Below are positions 30,913 through 31,281 of a stretch of DNA of 31,281 bases, in pieces. Numbering within the stretch: position 1 is the first letter of the stretch; each line of letters starts with the position of its first letter. The DNA lies in IMG/VR virus record IMGVR_UViG_3300035158_000062, positions 1 to 31,281 of that record. One strand, written 5' to 3'. The notes beneath the pieces were generated by a model. The model was not told the origin of the DNA, did not search any database, and was given only the letters and a program-made list of their open reading frames with translations. This DNA comes from a virus. The translations under genes were made by a program, and so were the position numbers.

Positions 30913-31281
30913 GGCAATGAGTGGAGTAATGACCAGGGGCCACAACGTTCACTGGTCCGAGCATACAGACAGCCACCACGAGATCATCAAGGAACATGGC
31001 ATCAAGGATCACAACGTGCGCGGAGAGGTTACTTGCGTGCCGTTTGAGATAGTGCCGCCAGACTGGGACTACAGCCTGCCACTGAACAAGTGGGAGTACA
31101 GCGTTGATTACGCCAATATCCCACGCGAGTTGCCGGACTGGTACGATGCGAAAGAGGCAGAGGCGGCAGCAAGGGTGGCACTGAAAGCATGGGCCAAGAG
31201 CAATCTGGTTCGTAAATCACAGACCGTGAAAGAGATCGCAGAGGGTGAATACAAGGCTGTTGTTGTTGGTAGGGTGAAGAG
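30905..31281 (+). CDS. Unknown phage protein, N-terminal part (cut by window end)
   Basis: The open frame starts at ATG 30905, overlapping the previous stop by 8 bases (ATGTGTGA), and runs off the window after about 125 residues. It contains SEHTDSHHEIIKEHGIKDHN, EIVPPDWDYS and DYANIPRELPDWYD, followed by a segment QTVKEIAEGEYKAVVVGRV. I recall similar N-termini in environmental phage proteins that continue into pentapeptide-like or beta-helical repeats. Whether that is true here needs the sequence beyond the edge. Confidence 0.6.
   Translation, partial: MCEAMSGVMTRGHNVHWSEHTDSHHEIIKEHGIKDHNVRGEVTCVPFEIVPPDWDYSLPLNKWEYSVDYANIPRELPDWYDAKEAEAAARVALKAWAKSNLVRKSQTVKEIAEGEYKAVVVGRVK

Noticed and set aside
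1-31281. tRNA, CRISPR, integrase, transposase, att sites
   Set aside because: No cloverleaf, spaced repeat array, recombinase motif or terminal inverted repeats were seen by eye; small features could have been missed without a search.

Overview
This window is a stretch of a tailed double-stranded DNA phage genome (siphovirus-type, HK97-like head). Every gene I can support lies on the plus strand. Genes are packed end to end, with ATGA, GTGA, TGATG and 8-bp stop/start overlaps. The order is classical: packaging, portal, protease, capsid, connectors, tail tube, frameshifted tail chaperones, tape measure, tip and fibre proteins, lysis. The DNA is GC-rich, with strong preference for CTG and GTG codons. 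I see no integrase, repressor, transposon, CRISPR array, rRNA or tRNA, so lifestyle cannot be read from the window. A lipoprotein with a second membrane segment (spanin-like) and several Sec signal peptides ending in AxA point to a Gram-negative (diderm) host. Threonine/asparagine-rich exported proteins made me think of Verrucomicrobiota, Lentisphaerota or Kiritimatiellota, but that is a weak guess.

Layout. 1-3611: a DUF1376-like replication protein, a Gp37/Gp68-type (DUF5131) protein with a three-cysteine motif, and small unknown genes. 3608-3636: a good sigma70-type promoter leading into the late module. 3667-5520: small and large terminase and a 53-residue gene. 5527-5542: a perfect 16-bp palindrome identical in form to bacterial chromosomal parS, the ParB-binding centromere. 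5604-10605: portal fused to a MuF domain, prohead protease and major capsid protein. 10606-14632: hairpins, a probable decoration protein, two small exported proteins and the head-tail connectors. 14648-18712: an exported small protein, tail tube, tail chaperones with a GGGAAAC -1 frameshift, and tape measure. 18720-27166: tail-tip and fibre genes, most with signal peptides, including a tandem LamG-like adhesin and a fibre gene with a codon-usage-shifted central domain. 27178-28408: holin-like, u-spanin-like and DUF1353 genes. 28429-31281: a second likely promoter and a run of small cysteine-rich (zinc-finger-like), winged-helix and unknown genes, the last cut by the window end.

The most unusual points are the lone parS-like site in a phage late operon, the eight virion-region genes with Sec-type leaders (three among the head and neck genes), and the domain in the 20140 gene that contains no CTG or GTG codon over about 490 bases, consistent with a recent domain swap.
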